From an uncultured Eubacteriales bacterium (lineage in GTDB: Bacteria > Bacillota > Clostridia > Oscillospirales > Oscillospiraceae), in NCBI GenBank assembly GCA_900554625.1, contig USHP01000070.1, positions 1 through 8,252 on the forward strand: DNA of 8,252 nucleotides, in the 5' to 3' direction. A program made the position numbers and the translations under genes. The notes below the pieces were generated by a model that worked only from the letters and a program-made list of their open reading frames with translations, searched no databases and was not told the origin of the DNA. Every line of letters begins with the position of its first letter. Position 1 is the stretch's first letter. Positions 1 to 5,905 of this stretch are shown here, in pieces.

Positions 1-2412
1 ACCCTGGATTTGCTGCTGGGGAAAAACCGTACTAGCCCCACGGCGGTATCGGAAGAGATTGCCAAACGCTTCCGGGAAATTCTGGTGGACGAGTACCAGG
101 ACTCCAACGGTGTCCAGGATGCGATTTTTACCGTTTTGTCAGAAAAACGGCAGAACGCATTTCTGGTTGGCGATGTAAAGCAGTCCATTTATCAGTTCCG
201 ACTGGCAGATCCGGGGATTTTTCTGGAAAAATATCGGGATTTTCTTCCTGTAGAACAGGCACAGCCCAAACAGGGAAGGAAGGTGCTGCTCAGCCATAAT
301 TTCCGCTCCGGTGCGGAGGTGATTGAAGGTGTCAACGCGGTGTTCGGAACCTGTATGCGCCCCAAGGTTGGCGGCCTTTTCTACGGCGAAGCGGAACAGC
401 TGCGGGAGGGCATTCCCCATATCTCCCTGGAAGAGCCGGGGGTAGAGCTGTACGCCCTGGAAGTCCGGGAGGATGCTTACGCAGAAGAGACGGATTTTGT
501 GGCCCAGAAGATTCAATCCATGCTCCGGGAGGGAACAACCATCCGCAAAAACGGGAAGCTCAGCCCGGTAACGCCGGATGACATTGTGATTTTGCTCCGT
601 TCTCCCGGAAGTGCCGGCGGATATTTCCAGCGGGCGCTGGAGAAATTGGGAATCCGATGCACCTCCGGCGGCGGAACGGACCTTTTGCAAACCGAGGAAA
701 TTGCTACTGTCCGGGCGTTGTTGCAGACCATCCAGAATCCCCGTCAGGATATTCCTTTGATTACCGTACTGGCAAGCCCGATTTTCGGCTTTACCGCTGA
801 TGATCTTGCCCGGTTTCGGAGCCGGCAGAAAAAGGGCAGCGTTTACGATGCGCTGTTGCAAAGCGATACCCCTAAGAGCCGGGAGTTCCTGGACATCTTG
901 GGAACCCTTCGCCAGGAAGCCCGGCACAGCACCCTGACAGCATTGCTGGAGCGCTGCTTCTGCCTGACCCGAATGGACAGCCTCTATGCAGCTACAGCAG
1001 GCGGCGAAGCCAAGCGGGCCAATCTTCAAACCTTCTATCAGCTGGCGGCGGATTACGAACAGGGGAATCTGCGGGATTTGTCTCAGTTTCTGGACTACCT
1101 GGAATCTTTGGAAGACCGGGGACTGGTGATGCCGGGGGCAGCCAACTCCGGATGTGTCAGCATTATGAGTATCCACAAATCCAAAGGACTGGAATTTCCG
1201 GTGGTGTTCTTGTGCAACTTGTCCCGGAAATTCAATCAGGAAAGTTTGCGGGCGCAAATCCTTTGCGATAAAACCCTGGGCTTGGGACTGTCGGTGGCGG
1301 ACCGGGAAAAGCGGATTCGCTACCCGTCCATTGCTAAACGGGCCATTGCAGTAAAAATGGAGGCGGAAAGTGTCTCCGAAGAATTGCGGGTTCTGTATGT
1401 TGCCATGACCCGGGCTAAGGATCGGCTGATTATGACTTACGCTGCCAAAAGTTTGGAAAAGGACTTGCAGCAGATCGCTCTGCGACAGGATTTTGACGGT
1501 GGTGAACTGCTGTGCCGGGATGCCATTTGCCTGGGGGATTGGGTACTGTTGGCAGCAATGAGCCGCAGGGAAGCAGGAGAGCTTCATAACCTGGGCGGCA
1601 GACCAGGCCATACCCAGTTAAACGAGTACCTGTGGAAAATTGCGGTCTGCCAGTCCCCGGAGCCAGTACAGGAGAACGGTCAGATGCTGCAGCAGAGTAC
1701 CAGCCTTCCGGAAGGGGTACAGACCCGACTGGAAAACGCACTGGCATTTCACTATCTTCATATTGCCGCCACCATGGCACCGTCCAAACAGACGGCCACC
1801 GGCCGCAAAGGACGACTCAAGGACGCAGAAGCGGCAGAAGACACCCAGGAACCAAAGAAAGCCCAGCGAAACTGGCGCCAACCAACCTTCAAAAACCGAA
1901 AAACCGATGCTCGTGCCTATGGTGTGGCCATGCATGCTGCCCTGCAATATATGGATTTTCGAATGGGAACTTCGGCTGAGTCGGTTGCGCAGGAGGTTCA
2001 GCGATTGGTGCAGTCCGGTGTCCTTACTCAGGAGCAGGGACAGCTGGTAAACTGCCGGCAATTGGCGGAATTCTTTGCAACAGAAATTGGAAGAAAGCTT
2101 GCCGCCGGAGCAGAGTGCCTTCGGGAATTCAAGTTCTCCATTCTGGACGACGGCTGCCATTATGGGGAAGGTTTGGAAGGCGAACAGGTTCTGCTGCAAG
2201 GTGTGGTAGACTGTGCCTTGCTGGAGAAGAATGGCATCACCATCGTAGATTTCAAAACCGATGCGGTTACGGAGCAAACCCTGAGCGCTGCGGTGGAGCG
2301 TTACCGCCCCCAGGTGCAGACCTATGGCCAGGCGCTGAGCAGGATCTACGAGCAGCCGGTTATCGGCATGTATTTGTATTTCTTCCACCGAAACCAGCTG
2401 GTTTCGCTCTGA
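1..2412 (+). CDS. addA: ATP-dependent helicase/nuclease subunit A (AddA), 5'-truncated by window
   Basis: AddA is the helicase and one nuclease of the AddAB complex, which resects double-strand breaks for RecA-dependent repair in the cytoplasm. The frame is open from base 1, so the start lies outside; about 803 residues are present of the roughly 1,150-1,250 usual for the family, and the Walker A part is missing. Counting from codon 10, superfamily-1 helicase motifs appear in order: motif II DEYQD (27-31), motif III GDVKQSIYQFR (54-64), motif IV region SHNFRSG (about 95), motif V IHKSKGLEFP (about 388), motif VI LYVAMTRAKDR (about 462). The C-terminal RecB-like nuclease follows: MHAALQ near 640, GVVDC near 731, the catalytic IVDFKTD near 745 and QVQTYGQAL near 767. 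All key residues look intact. addB would normally lie upstream, outside the window. Identification is by motif order and is secure. Confidence 0.97.
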   Translation, partial: TLDLLLGKNRTSPTAVSEEIAKRFREILVDEYQDSNGVQDAIFTVLSEKRQNAFLVGDVKQSIYQFRLADPGIFLEKYRDFLPVEQAQPKQGRKVLLSHNFRSGAEVIEGVNAVFGTCMRPKVGGLFYGEAEQLREGIPHISLEEPGVELYALEVREDAYAEETDFVAQKIQSMLREGTTIRKNGKLSPVTPDDIVILLRSPGSAGGYFQRALEKLGIRCTSGGGTDLLQTEEIATVRALLQTIQNPRQDIPLITVLASPIFGFTADDLARFRSRQKKGSVYDALLQSDTPKSREFLDILGTLRQEARHSTLTALLERCFCLTRMDSLYAATAGGEAKRANLQTFYQLAADYEQGNLRDLSQFLDYLESLEDRGLVMPGAANSGCVSIMSIHKSKGLEFPVVFLCNLSRKFNQESLRAQILCDKTLGLGLSVADREKRIRYPSIAKRAIAVKMEAESVSEELRVLYVAMTRAKDRLIMTYAAKSLEKDLQQIALRQDFDGGELLCRDAICLGDWVLLAAMSRREAGELHNLGGRPGHTQLNEYLWKIAVCQSPEPVQENGQMLQQSTSLPEGVQTRLENALAFHYLHIAATMAPSKQTATGRKGRLKDAEAAEDTQEPKKAQRNWRQPTFKNRKTDARAYGVAMHAALQYMDFRMGTSAESVAQEVQRLVQSGVLTQEQGQLVNCRQLAEFFATEIGRKLAAGAECLREFKFSILDDGCHYGEGLEGEQVLLQGVVDCALLEKNGITIVDFKTDAVTEQTLSAAVERYRPQVQTYGQALSRIYEQPVIGMYLYFFHRNQLVSL

Positions 2413-2438
2413 TGAAGAAAAGGCATAAGTATATCAGT

Positions 2439-2460
2439 GGGGCACCCAGTAGGGTGCCCC
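2439..2460. terminator. Hairpin between convergent addA and spore genes
   Basis: A perfect 9-bp GC-rich stem (GGGGCACCC / GGGTGCCCC) closes a 4-nt AGTA loop, 27 bases after the addA stop and 10 bases beyond the stop of the convergent 39-aa ORF. Neither side carries a clean U-tract; the minus side has only scattered T. It probably works as a shared bidirectional terminator or 3'-end stabiliser. Confidence 0.65.
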
Positions 2461-2469
2461 ATGCGCCGT

Positions 2470-2589
2470 TTAGCGGCAGTTCTTTTCCTGAGTCTGGTTG
2501 GTGTTCTGGCTCTGATGCTCGTTGCTGGTGTAGGTCTGGCGCTCGTTCTGGGTCTGGGTCTTCTGCTGCATGTTTTTCTGGTTATTCAT
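2470..2589 (-). CDS. 39-aa Gln/Asn/Thr-rich protein, candidate small spore protein
   Basis: This short ORF sits 58 bases after spoVAE on the same strand. It has a strong Shine-Dalgarno GGAGG nine bases before its ATG. The product begins MNNQKNMQQK and ends EKNCR. By my count 24 of 39 residues are Q (10), N (8) or T (6). It has no hydrophobic stretch, no Trp and one Cys, and is probably unstructured. A sigma-G-like promoter overlaps the end of spoVAE (2660-2632). Composition and context recall gamma-type small acid-soluble spore proteins (SspE) or other tiny spore proteins, but I do not recognise a family, and the SspE repeat is absent. The antisense frame reads as a hydrophobic leucine/valine ORF, which is only the mirror of CAG/AAC codons. 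That a protein is made is fairly likely; a spore role is inference. Confidence 0.62.
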   Translation of the reverse strand: MNNQKNMQQKTQTQNERQTYTSNEHQSQNTNQTQEKNCR

Positions 2590-2631
2590 ACTTCGTGTCC
2601 TCCGTTTTTGATCACGGCTTTGCCGCAACCC

Positions 2632-2660
2632 TATCATGCCCAGCTTTTCAAGATTTATCC
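2632..2660 (-). promoter_or_regulatory. Sigma-G-like promoter for the 39-aa ORF
   Basis: On the minus strand GGATA (2660-2656) and CATGATA (2638-2632) are separated by 17 bases. The sigma-G consensus as I know it is GMATR, 18 bases, CATNMTA: the -10 matches fully, the -35 has one mismatch and the spacer is one base short. The start would fall near 2625, giving a leader of about 36 bases. The -35 lies inside the last codons of spoVAE. Confidence 0.4.
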
Positions 2661-3004
2661 TTGGCTTTGAAAAGAAGGCTTGCCACCAGTCCTGCCAGGA
2701 TGGCAGCGGTGATTCCTCCGGCGGAGGCTTTCAGGCCGCCGGTGAAAATGCCAAGGAATCCATCTTCCTCAACCGCCTCCCGGACACCTTTGGCAAGGGC
2801 GTTTCCAAAACCTGTTAAGGGTACCGAAGCTCCGGCCCCGGCAAAGTCTACCAGGGGCTGGTACAGCCCAACAGCCCCCAGGAAAACACCGATTACCACA
2901 TAACTGACCAGAATCCGAGCCGGTGTCAGCTTGGTTTTGTCAATCAGAATCTGTCCGACCAGACACAGAAGCCCGCCCACCAGAAATGCTTTTACATAGT
3001 CCAT
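2648..3004 (-). CDS. spoVAE: Stage V sporulation protein AE (SpoVAE)
   Basis: SpoVAE is a small membrane protein of the SpoVA machinery, which moves dipicolinic acid (Ca-DPA) into the developing spore and releases it at germination; it acts in the inner spore membrane. The 118-residue product matches the usual length of the AE/AEB type (about 115). Hydrophobic segments lie at roughly residues 5-21, 31-50, 83-90 and 96-112, and the conserved region around FAGAGASVPLTGFGNALAKG is at 54-73. The ATG is one base past the spoVAD stop, and its GGAGG site lies inside the last spoVAD codons. The two genes are therefore almost certainly translated from one transcript. Recognition is from overall sequence pattern and context, and I consider it secure. 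Confidence 0.95.
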   Translation of the reverse strand: MDYVKAFLVGGLLCLVGQILIDKTKLTPARILVSYVVIGVFLGAVGLYQPLVDFAGAGASVPLTGFGNALAKGVREAVEEDGFLGIFTGGLKASAGGITAAILAGLVASLLFKAKDKS

Positions 3005-3005
3005 G

Positions 3006-4022
3006 TTATCTGCCTCCTACAATGCACACAGCGTGGCACACACCGGGAATGGGCAGTCCCTGTTGAGTAGAAGTGGGGGAGAGCAGCGCTCCGGTGCCGC
3101 AAAACAGAATTTTCTTTAGCTTCCCACTTTGCAGCTGCCCCAAAAGATACCCGCACAGGGTAATGGCGCTGCACCCACAGCCGGAGCCGCCGGCGTGTAC
3201 ATCCTGCTTGGTGTTGTCAAACACCAGATTGCCGCAGTCCGTCAGCTTTCCGCCCAGACTGATCCCGTCTTTCCTCGCCAGCTCCATCAGCATCTCTTTG
3301 CCGATTTGTGCCAGATCTCCGGTGACAATCAGGTCAAAGTCTTCTGGCCCCGTTTTCAGATCATCAAAGTGAGAGCGGATGGTGGCGTAGGCGGCAGGTG
3401 CCATGGCGGCGCCCATGTTGTTGGCATCTTTGATGCCTAGGTCGGTGACGGTGCCGATGGTACAGGCCGTGATTTTGGGGCCTTTCCCTTGACGGCAGAC
3501 CAATGCCGCACCGGAACCGGTGACCGTCCATTGGGAGGTGGGAGTTCGCTGACCGCCGTAACCCAGTGGGAAACGGTACTGCCGCTCGGAGGAGGCAAAA
3601 TGGGAGGAAGTCATGGCTACCACCTTATCCGCGAATCCGCCGCCCACTGCCATGGAGGCCATCAAAAGGCTTTCCGACATGGTAGAACAGGCACCATAAA
3701 GCCCTAAATGGGGAATCCCGGTATTTCGCAGACTGAAAGAAGAGCCGATGCATTGATTCAAAAGGTCGCCGGAAAACACCAGGTCAAATTCTCTCTGATG
3801 CATACCAGCCTTTTCCGCAAGTTTCCGCAAAGCCTGCTGCTGCATGTATTTTTCTGCTTGTTCCCAGGTTTTCTGACCAAAATAGGTGTCCCGGCATTTG
3901 ATGTCAAAGGTATGGGCCAACGGGCCTTCCGCTTCTTTTTTTCCTGCTACACTGGCCCAGTGGGTGATGACCGGAGGTTCCGGCAGGGCAAAACTTTGTC
4001 TGCCTCGTTTCAGATTTGCCAT
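3006..4022 (-). CDS. spoVAD: Stage V sporulation protein AD (SpoVAD)
   Basis: SpoVAD is the DPA-binding soluble component of the SpoVA channel, with a thiolase-like fold, peripheral to the inner spore membrane. At 338 residues it is full length. Family hallmarks are GLYGACSTMSES at 107-118 (Cys112 at the thiolase nucleophile position), SSHFASSERQYRFPLGYGGQR near 139-159, QWTVTGSGAAL at 164-174, HAGGSGCGCSA at 276-286 and a C-terminal GVCHAVCI. The ATG has GGAAGG seven bases upstream and follows a sigma-G-like promoter closely. spoVAE follows directly. spoVAC, which normally precedes spoVAD in Bacillota, is absent; the upstream neighbour is a divergent acetyltransferase. Either spoVAC is encoded elsewhere or the operon was split here. 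Confidence 0.97.
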   Translation of the reverse strand: MANLKRGRQSFALPEPPVITHWASVAGKKEAEGPLAHTFDIKCRDTYFGQKTWEQAEKYMQQQALRKLAEKAGMHQREFDLVFSGDLLNQCIGSSFSLRNTGIPHLGLYGACSTMSESLLMASMAVGGGFADKVVAMTSSHFASSERQYRFPLGYGGQRTPTSQWTVTGSGAALVCRQGKGPKITACTIGTVTDLGIKDANNMGAAMAPAAYATIRSHFDDLKTGPEDFDLIVTGDLAQIGKEMLMELARKDGISLGGKLTDCGNLVFDNTKQDVHAGGSGCGCSAITLCGYLLGQLQSGKLKKILFCGTGALLSPTSTQQGLPIPGVCHAVCIVGGR

Positions 4023-4047
4023 AAAAGCACCTTCCTTTGTTTTTCCT

Positions 4048-4077
4048 TATTATGTCCAGGGGTTGCAATGGCAATGC
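4048..4077 (-). promoter_or_regulatory. Sigma-G-like promoter of spoVAD-spoVAE
   Basis: On the minus strand GCATT (4077-4073) and CATAATA (4054-4048) are separated by exactly 18 bases. Against the sigma-G consensus GMATR-18-CATNMTA the -10 is a full match and the -35 misses only its last base. Transcription would begin near 4041, about 20 bases ahead of the spoVAD ATG. Forespore expression under sigma-G is the known mode for spoVA operons. Confidence 0.6.
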
Positions 4078-4091
4078 AGGTTGCGTATAAT
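4063..4091 (+). promoter_or_regulatory. Sigma-A promoter of the GNAT gene
   Basis: TTGCAA (4063-4068), a 17-base spacer and a perfect TATAAT (4086-4091). Its -35 region overlaps the spacer and -35 of the divergent spoVAD promoter, so vegetative and forespore polymerases would compete for the same 30 bases. Expected start is near 4098, about 20 bases before the ATG. Confidence 0.75.
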
Positions 4092-4118
4092 GAGGAAAAC
4101 ATTCAGGAGGAAATCACG

Positions 4119-4607
4119 ATGGAAAAATACATCCGAACCGCCCGGGAAGAAGATCTGCCCCGGATTCTGGAAATTTACGCCTATGCCAGGGACTTTATGG
4201 CAAAAACAGGAAACCCCAACCAGTGGGGCAATCACAATCCGCCCAAACACCAGCTTCAGCAGGACATCCGCGATGGGAATCTGTTTGTTGTGACGGAAGG
4301 GGAGAAAATCCATGGTGTGTTCTTTTTCTACATTGGAGAGGACCCAACCTACCGGGAAATCTTCGGCGGCAGCTGGCACGCCAGCCGTCCCTACGGAACC
4401 ATACACCGCATTGCTTCCGACGGTACCGGGGGAATTTTGAGTTCCGCCGTTGCCTATGGGGCAGAGCGTATTGATTACCTGCGCATCGATACCCATGAAG
4501 ACAACAAGGTGATGCAGCGGGCGGTGGAAAAGCAAGGGTTCCGCCGCTGCGGAATCATCCACATCGCCGACGGTTCCGAACGCATTGCTTACGATCGGAT
4601 TGGTTAG
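4119..4607 (+). CDS. GNAT family N-acetyltransferase
   Basis: A predicted cytoplasmic acetyl-CoA-dependent N-acetyltransferase of 162 residues, the usual single-domain GNAT length. The N-terminus (YIRTAREEDLPRILEIYAYA) is the typical first strand and helix. The acetyl-CoA region corresponds to about 96-115, where the classical Q/RxxGxG/A loop is modified (RIASDGTGGIL). Motif B is clear at 121-141, with RIDTHEDNKVMQ followed by a GF at 140-141. This RIDTHxDNxxMQ form is common in clostridial GNATs of unknown substrate. The ATG at 4119 is chosen because AGGAGG lies eight bases upstream and a sigma-A promoter precedes it; an in-frame extension upstream would run through both. The gene is divergent from spoVAD and probably monocistronic. 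The substrate cannot be told from sequence. Confidence 0.92.
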   Translation: MEKYIRTAREEDLPRILEIYAYARDFMAKTGNPNQWGNHNPPKHQLQQDIRDGNLFVVTEGEKIHGVFFFYIGEDPTYREIFGGSWHASRPYGTIHRIASDGTGGILSSAVAYGAERIDYLRIDTHEDNKVMQRAVEKQGFRRCGIIHIADGSERIAYDRIG

Positions 4608-4612
4608 AGTTC

Positions 4613-4656
4613 TTCGTCACAATTTCAACACAATTTGTTCATAATTACCGTAAAAT
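4613..4656 (+). repeat. Four 11-bp direct repeats, possible response-regulator site
   Basis: Directly after the GNAT stop come four head-to-tail 11-base units: TTCGTCACAAT, TTCAACACAAT, TTGTTCATAAT and TACCGTAAAAT, with consensus TTCnnCAmAAT decaying along the array. Eleven-base periodicity with an invariant AAT end resembles binding sites of OmpR/PhoB-family regulators, which load in tandem on one DNA face. The array ends 53 bases before the -35 of the lipoprotein promoter. A further pair of TAAGAAA boxes (4669, 4691) is 22 bases apart. Confidence 0.5.
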
Positions 4657-4709
4657 TCTGGAAAAACGTAAGAAACCATTAACTGTAGATTAAGAAATCC
4701 TTATCCTTG

Positions 4710-4738
4710 TTGCATCTTGGCCGCCCCTGTGCTATGGT
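4710..4738 (+). promoter_or_regulatory. Extended -10 sigma-A promoter of the lipoprotein gene
   Basis: TTGCAT (4710-4715), a 17-base spacer and TATGGT (4733-4738), with TGC immediately before the -10 giving an extended -10. Transcription would start near 4745, exactly where a small hairpin begins (GCCGCG 4746-4751 with CGCGGC 4762-4767), which may stabilise the 5' end of the message. Confidence 0.6.
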
Positions 4739-4792
4739 ATGCCCAGCCGCGGTAATCGGGACGCGGCAGAACAAAATAAGGAAGTGTTTATC

Positions 4793-5170
4793 ATGAAATG
4801 CAATAGAAAAGGATGCGCAGTGGCGGCTGCATGTTTGGCGGCAGCCATGGCGCTGATTGCGTGCGGAACCTCTTCTCAACAGAATCAGCAGGAGCAGACT
4901 CCTACCACGGTGGTTTCTTCCACGCTTACACAGCAGGCTGCGGATGACGCGCAGACCAAAACCATGAAGGGCGTGGTCAATACGATTGACACCGGCCTGG
5001 ATATGCTGGTTCTGATTGTAGATGACGCATACTACAAGTTTGAGATCGGTGACGTAGATTTGACCGGATTGGAACCGGGTGATACAGTCACGGTCACCTA
5101 TACCGGCGAAGCACAGCCGGATTCGGAAACTGTGGAAGCCGCACTGGTATCCGTTGAAACAGCGGAATAA
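4793..5170 (+). CDS. Small secreted lipoprotein of unknown function
   Basis: A 125-residue predicted lipoprotein. A short basic N-terminus (MKCNRK) leads into an alanine-rich hydrophobic core and a lipobox LIAC with the lipidated cysteine at 24, so the mature protein is anchored outside the cytoplasmic membrane. A Gln/Thr/Ser-rich tether (about 25-55) precedes a compact beta-rich domain of about 68 residues. That domain carries KGVVNTID, YYKFEIGDVDL, LEPGDTVTVTYTG and a C-terminal strand, a small OB-like or beta-barrel arrangement seen in many clostridial lipoproteins. The ATG at 4793 has AAGGAAG upstream at good spacing and gives the complete signal peptide; the longer upstream frame would lack one. 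It has its own promoter and a terminator. The product is hypothetical and no specific family is recognised. Confidence 0.85.
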   Translation: MKCNRKGCAVAAACLAAAMALIACGTSSQQNQQEQTPTTVVSSTLTQQAADDAQTKTMKGVVNTIDTGLDMLVLIVDDAYYKFEIGDVDLTGLEPGDTVTVTYTGEAQPDSETVEAALVSVETAE

Positions 5171-5181
5171 ACAACAAAAAG

Positions 5182-5215
5182 CAGCCCCACTGGAAGAAGC
5201 TTTCCAGTGGGGCTG
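5182..5215. terminator. Bidirectional rho-independent terminator
   Basis: A 14-bp perfect stem, CAGCCCCACTGGAA with TTCCAGTGGGGCTG, and a 6-nt loop. On the plus side TTATATTGTATTTTT follows; on the minus side TTTTTGTTGTTTATT follows. It thus ends both the lipoprotein gene (stop 5170) and the convergent tRNA-binding gene (stop 5229). Confidence 0.92.
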
Positions 5216-5228
5216 TTATATTGTATTT

Positions 5229-5702
5229 TTAGTACAGCTTTGCGCCGGCGGGGATGTGATCGTCCACCATCAGGCAGTGGAGCTTCTCCACACCTTCTTC
5301 ATGATGAATGGCAGAGATGATCATACCGCAGGAATCAATGCCCATCATCCTCCGGGGAGGCAGGTTGGTAATGGCGATCAGAGTCTTGCCTACCAGCTCT
5401 TCCGGTTCGTAGGTGTCGTGGATGCCGCTGAGGATCACCCGATCCTCGCCGCTGCCATCGTCCAGAGTGAACTTCAGCAGCTTCTTGCTCTTCTTCACAG
5501 CCTCGCAGGCCTTGACCTTGACAGCCCGGAAGTCGGACTTGGCAAAGGTTTCAAAGTCCACATAATCTGCAAACAGAGGCTCCACCTCAACCTTGGAGAA
5601 GTCAATGACTTCCTCTTTCTTAACCACAGGAGCGGCGGGTTCTTCCTTCTTTTCACTCTTTGGCATGTCCATAGGCTTCATGATGGGGATAAGATTCCTC
5701 AC
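5229..5702 (-). CDS. MetRS-type C-terminal tRNA-binding (OB-fold) domain protein
   Basis: The product is a tRNA-binding domain like that at the C-terminus of methionyl-tRNA synthetase (also called MetRS beta, related to CsaA/Trbp111), which dimerises and binds the tRNA elbow. From the GTG it has 157 residues: a charged Ala/Pro linker at 15-33, then the OB-fold from about 47 to 157 with SDFRAVKVKACEAVKKSKKL at 56-75, ILSGIHDTYEPEELVG at 90-105, NLPPRRMMGIDSCGM at 113-127 and the C-terminal IPAGAKLY. Start choice is open. GTG 5702 overlaps the stop of a possible leader ORF (GTGA), while ATG 5681 has GAGGA but 14 bases away. The linker at the N-terminus looks like an inter-domain tether, so this may be a stand-alone subunit or the 3' remnant of a metG cut by the accessory DNA beyond 5703. 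Upstream the frame closes with TAA about 40 bases before the GTG. Confidence 0.85.
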   Translation of the reverse strand: MRNLIPIMKPMDMPKSEKKEEPAAPVVKKEEVIDFSKVEVEPLFADYVDFETFAKSDFRAVKVKACEAVKKSKKLLKFTLDDGSGEDRVILSGIHDTYEPEELVGKTLIAITNLPPRRMMGIDSCGMIISAIHHEEGVEKLHCLMVDDHIPAGAKLY

Positions 5703-5845
5703 ATGGAATAGCTGTGTAGAAGCCCTGTTAATACTGTGCTTTGCTTACAGGTCACATTTTCCCGTGTGTGATAACTCTGTACATTTCCCTGCTGAAAGCA
5801 TACACCATAGTGGTGCTCCAAGTGGTGTATGTGGTGCAACTCCAA
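5699..5845 (-). CDS. Possible 48-aa His-rich leader ORF
   Basis: A TTG-initiated frame begins nine bases after a GGAGG (within a full GGAGGTG, 5859-5853) and runs 48 codons to TGA at 5701-5699. The start of the product reads MELHHIHHLEHHYG, eight His in 14 residues including start, owing to repeated CACCAC triplets. The rest is polar with no recognised motif. A strong minus-strand promoter lies just upstream, and the stop overlaps the GTG of the tRNA-binding gene as GTGA, the classic coupling arrangement. Against it: the start codon is weak, the sequence is low complexity at its N-terminus, and the same DNA is open in a second frame. It may equally be a structured untranslated leader. Confidence 0.35.
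   Translation of the reverse strand: MELHHIHHLEHHYGVCFQQGNVQSYHTRENVTCKQSTVLTGLLHSYSM
5799..5831 (-). repeat. Inverted repeat with competing CACCA/TGGTG pairings
   Basis: CATACACCA and TGGTGTATG form a perfect 9-bp inverted repeat with a 15-base spacer. A second CACCA (minus strand, 5815-5811) can pair instead with the same TGGTG (5807-5803) as a tight 3-nt-loop hairpin. The transcript could therefore form two mutually exclusive stems. No U-tract follows, so it is not a simple terminator. Confidence 0.45.
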
Positions 5846-5867
5846 CCTTTCGCACCTCCGAAAGATT
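5844..5867 (-). promoter_or_regulatory. Hairpin presenting GGAGGTG Shine-Dalgarno in its loop
   Basis: AATCTTTCG (5867-5859) pairs with CGAAAGGTT (5852-5844) over nine pairs including one G-U, leaving the loop GAGGTG. The stem's 3' arm covers two bases of the TTG start at 5845. It lies at the predicted 5' end of the transcript, so it could gate translation of the leader ORF. Confidence 0.4.
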
Positions 5868-5876
5868 GTAGTTAAT

Positions 5877-5905
5877 ATTATAACAGTAGAATCTCAGAAT
5901 TTCAA
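5877..5905 (-). promoter_or_regulatory. Sigma-A promoter reading toward the tRNA-binding gene
   Basis: On the minus strand TTGAAA (5905-5900), a 17-base spacer and perfect TATAAT (5882-5877). Transcription would start near 5870 and yield a leader of about 170-190 bases before the tRNA-binding gene. Confidence 0.6.

Noticed and set aside
139..1611. 490-codon minus-strand open frame inside addA
   Set aside because: It mirrors the addA coding sequence, whose helicase and nuclease motifs are all in the plus frame; the antisense product has no recognisable domain.
2437..2670. Plus-strand hydrophobic ORF (Leu/Val/Gly-rich, 77 codons) after addA
   Set aside because: It starts inside the terminator hairpin without a ribosome binding site, and is the antisense of the Gln/Asn codons of the minus-strand 39-aa gene, which has a proper GGAGG site.
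3708..4118. N-terminal extension of the GNAT frame back to 3708
   Set aside because: It would run antisense through spoVAD and across the promoter and AGGAGG site that point to the ATG at 4119.
4739..4792. Upstream extension of the lipoprotein frame
   Set aside because: It would begin at the promoter -10 and bury the signal peptide; the ATG at 4793 has AAGGAAG and a complete lipobox.
5703..5870. T-box or SAM riboswitch before the MetRS-like gene
   Set aside because: I looked for the T-box AGGGTGGNACCGCG core and SAM-riboswitch motifs and found neither.
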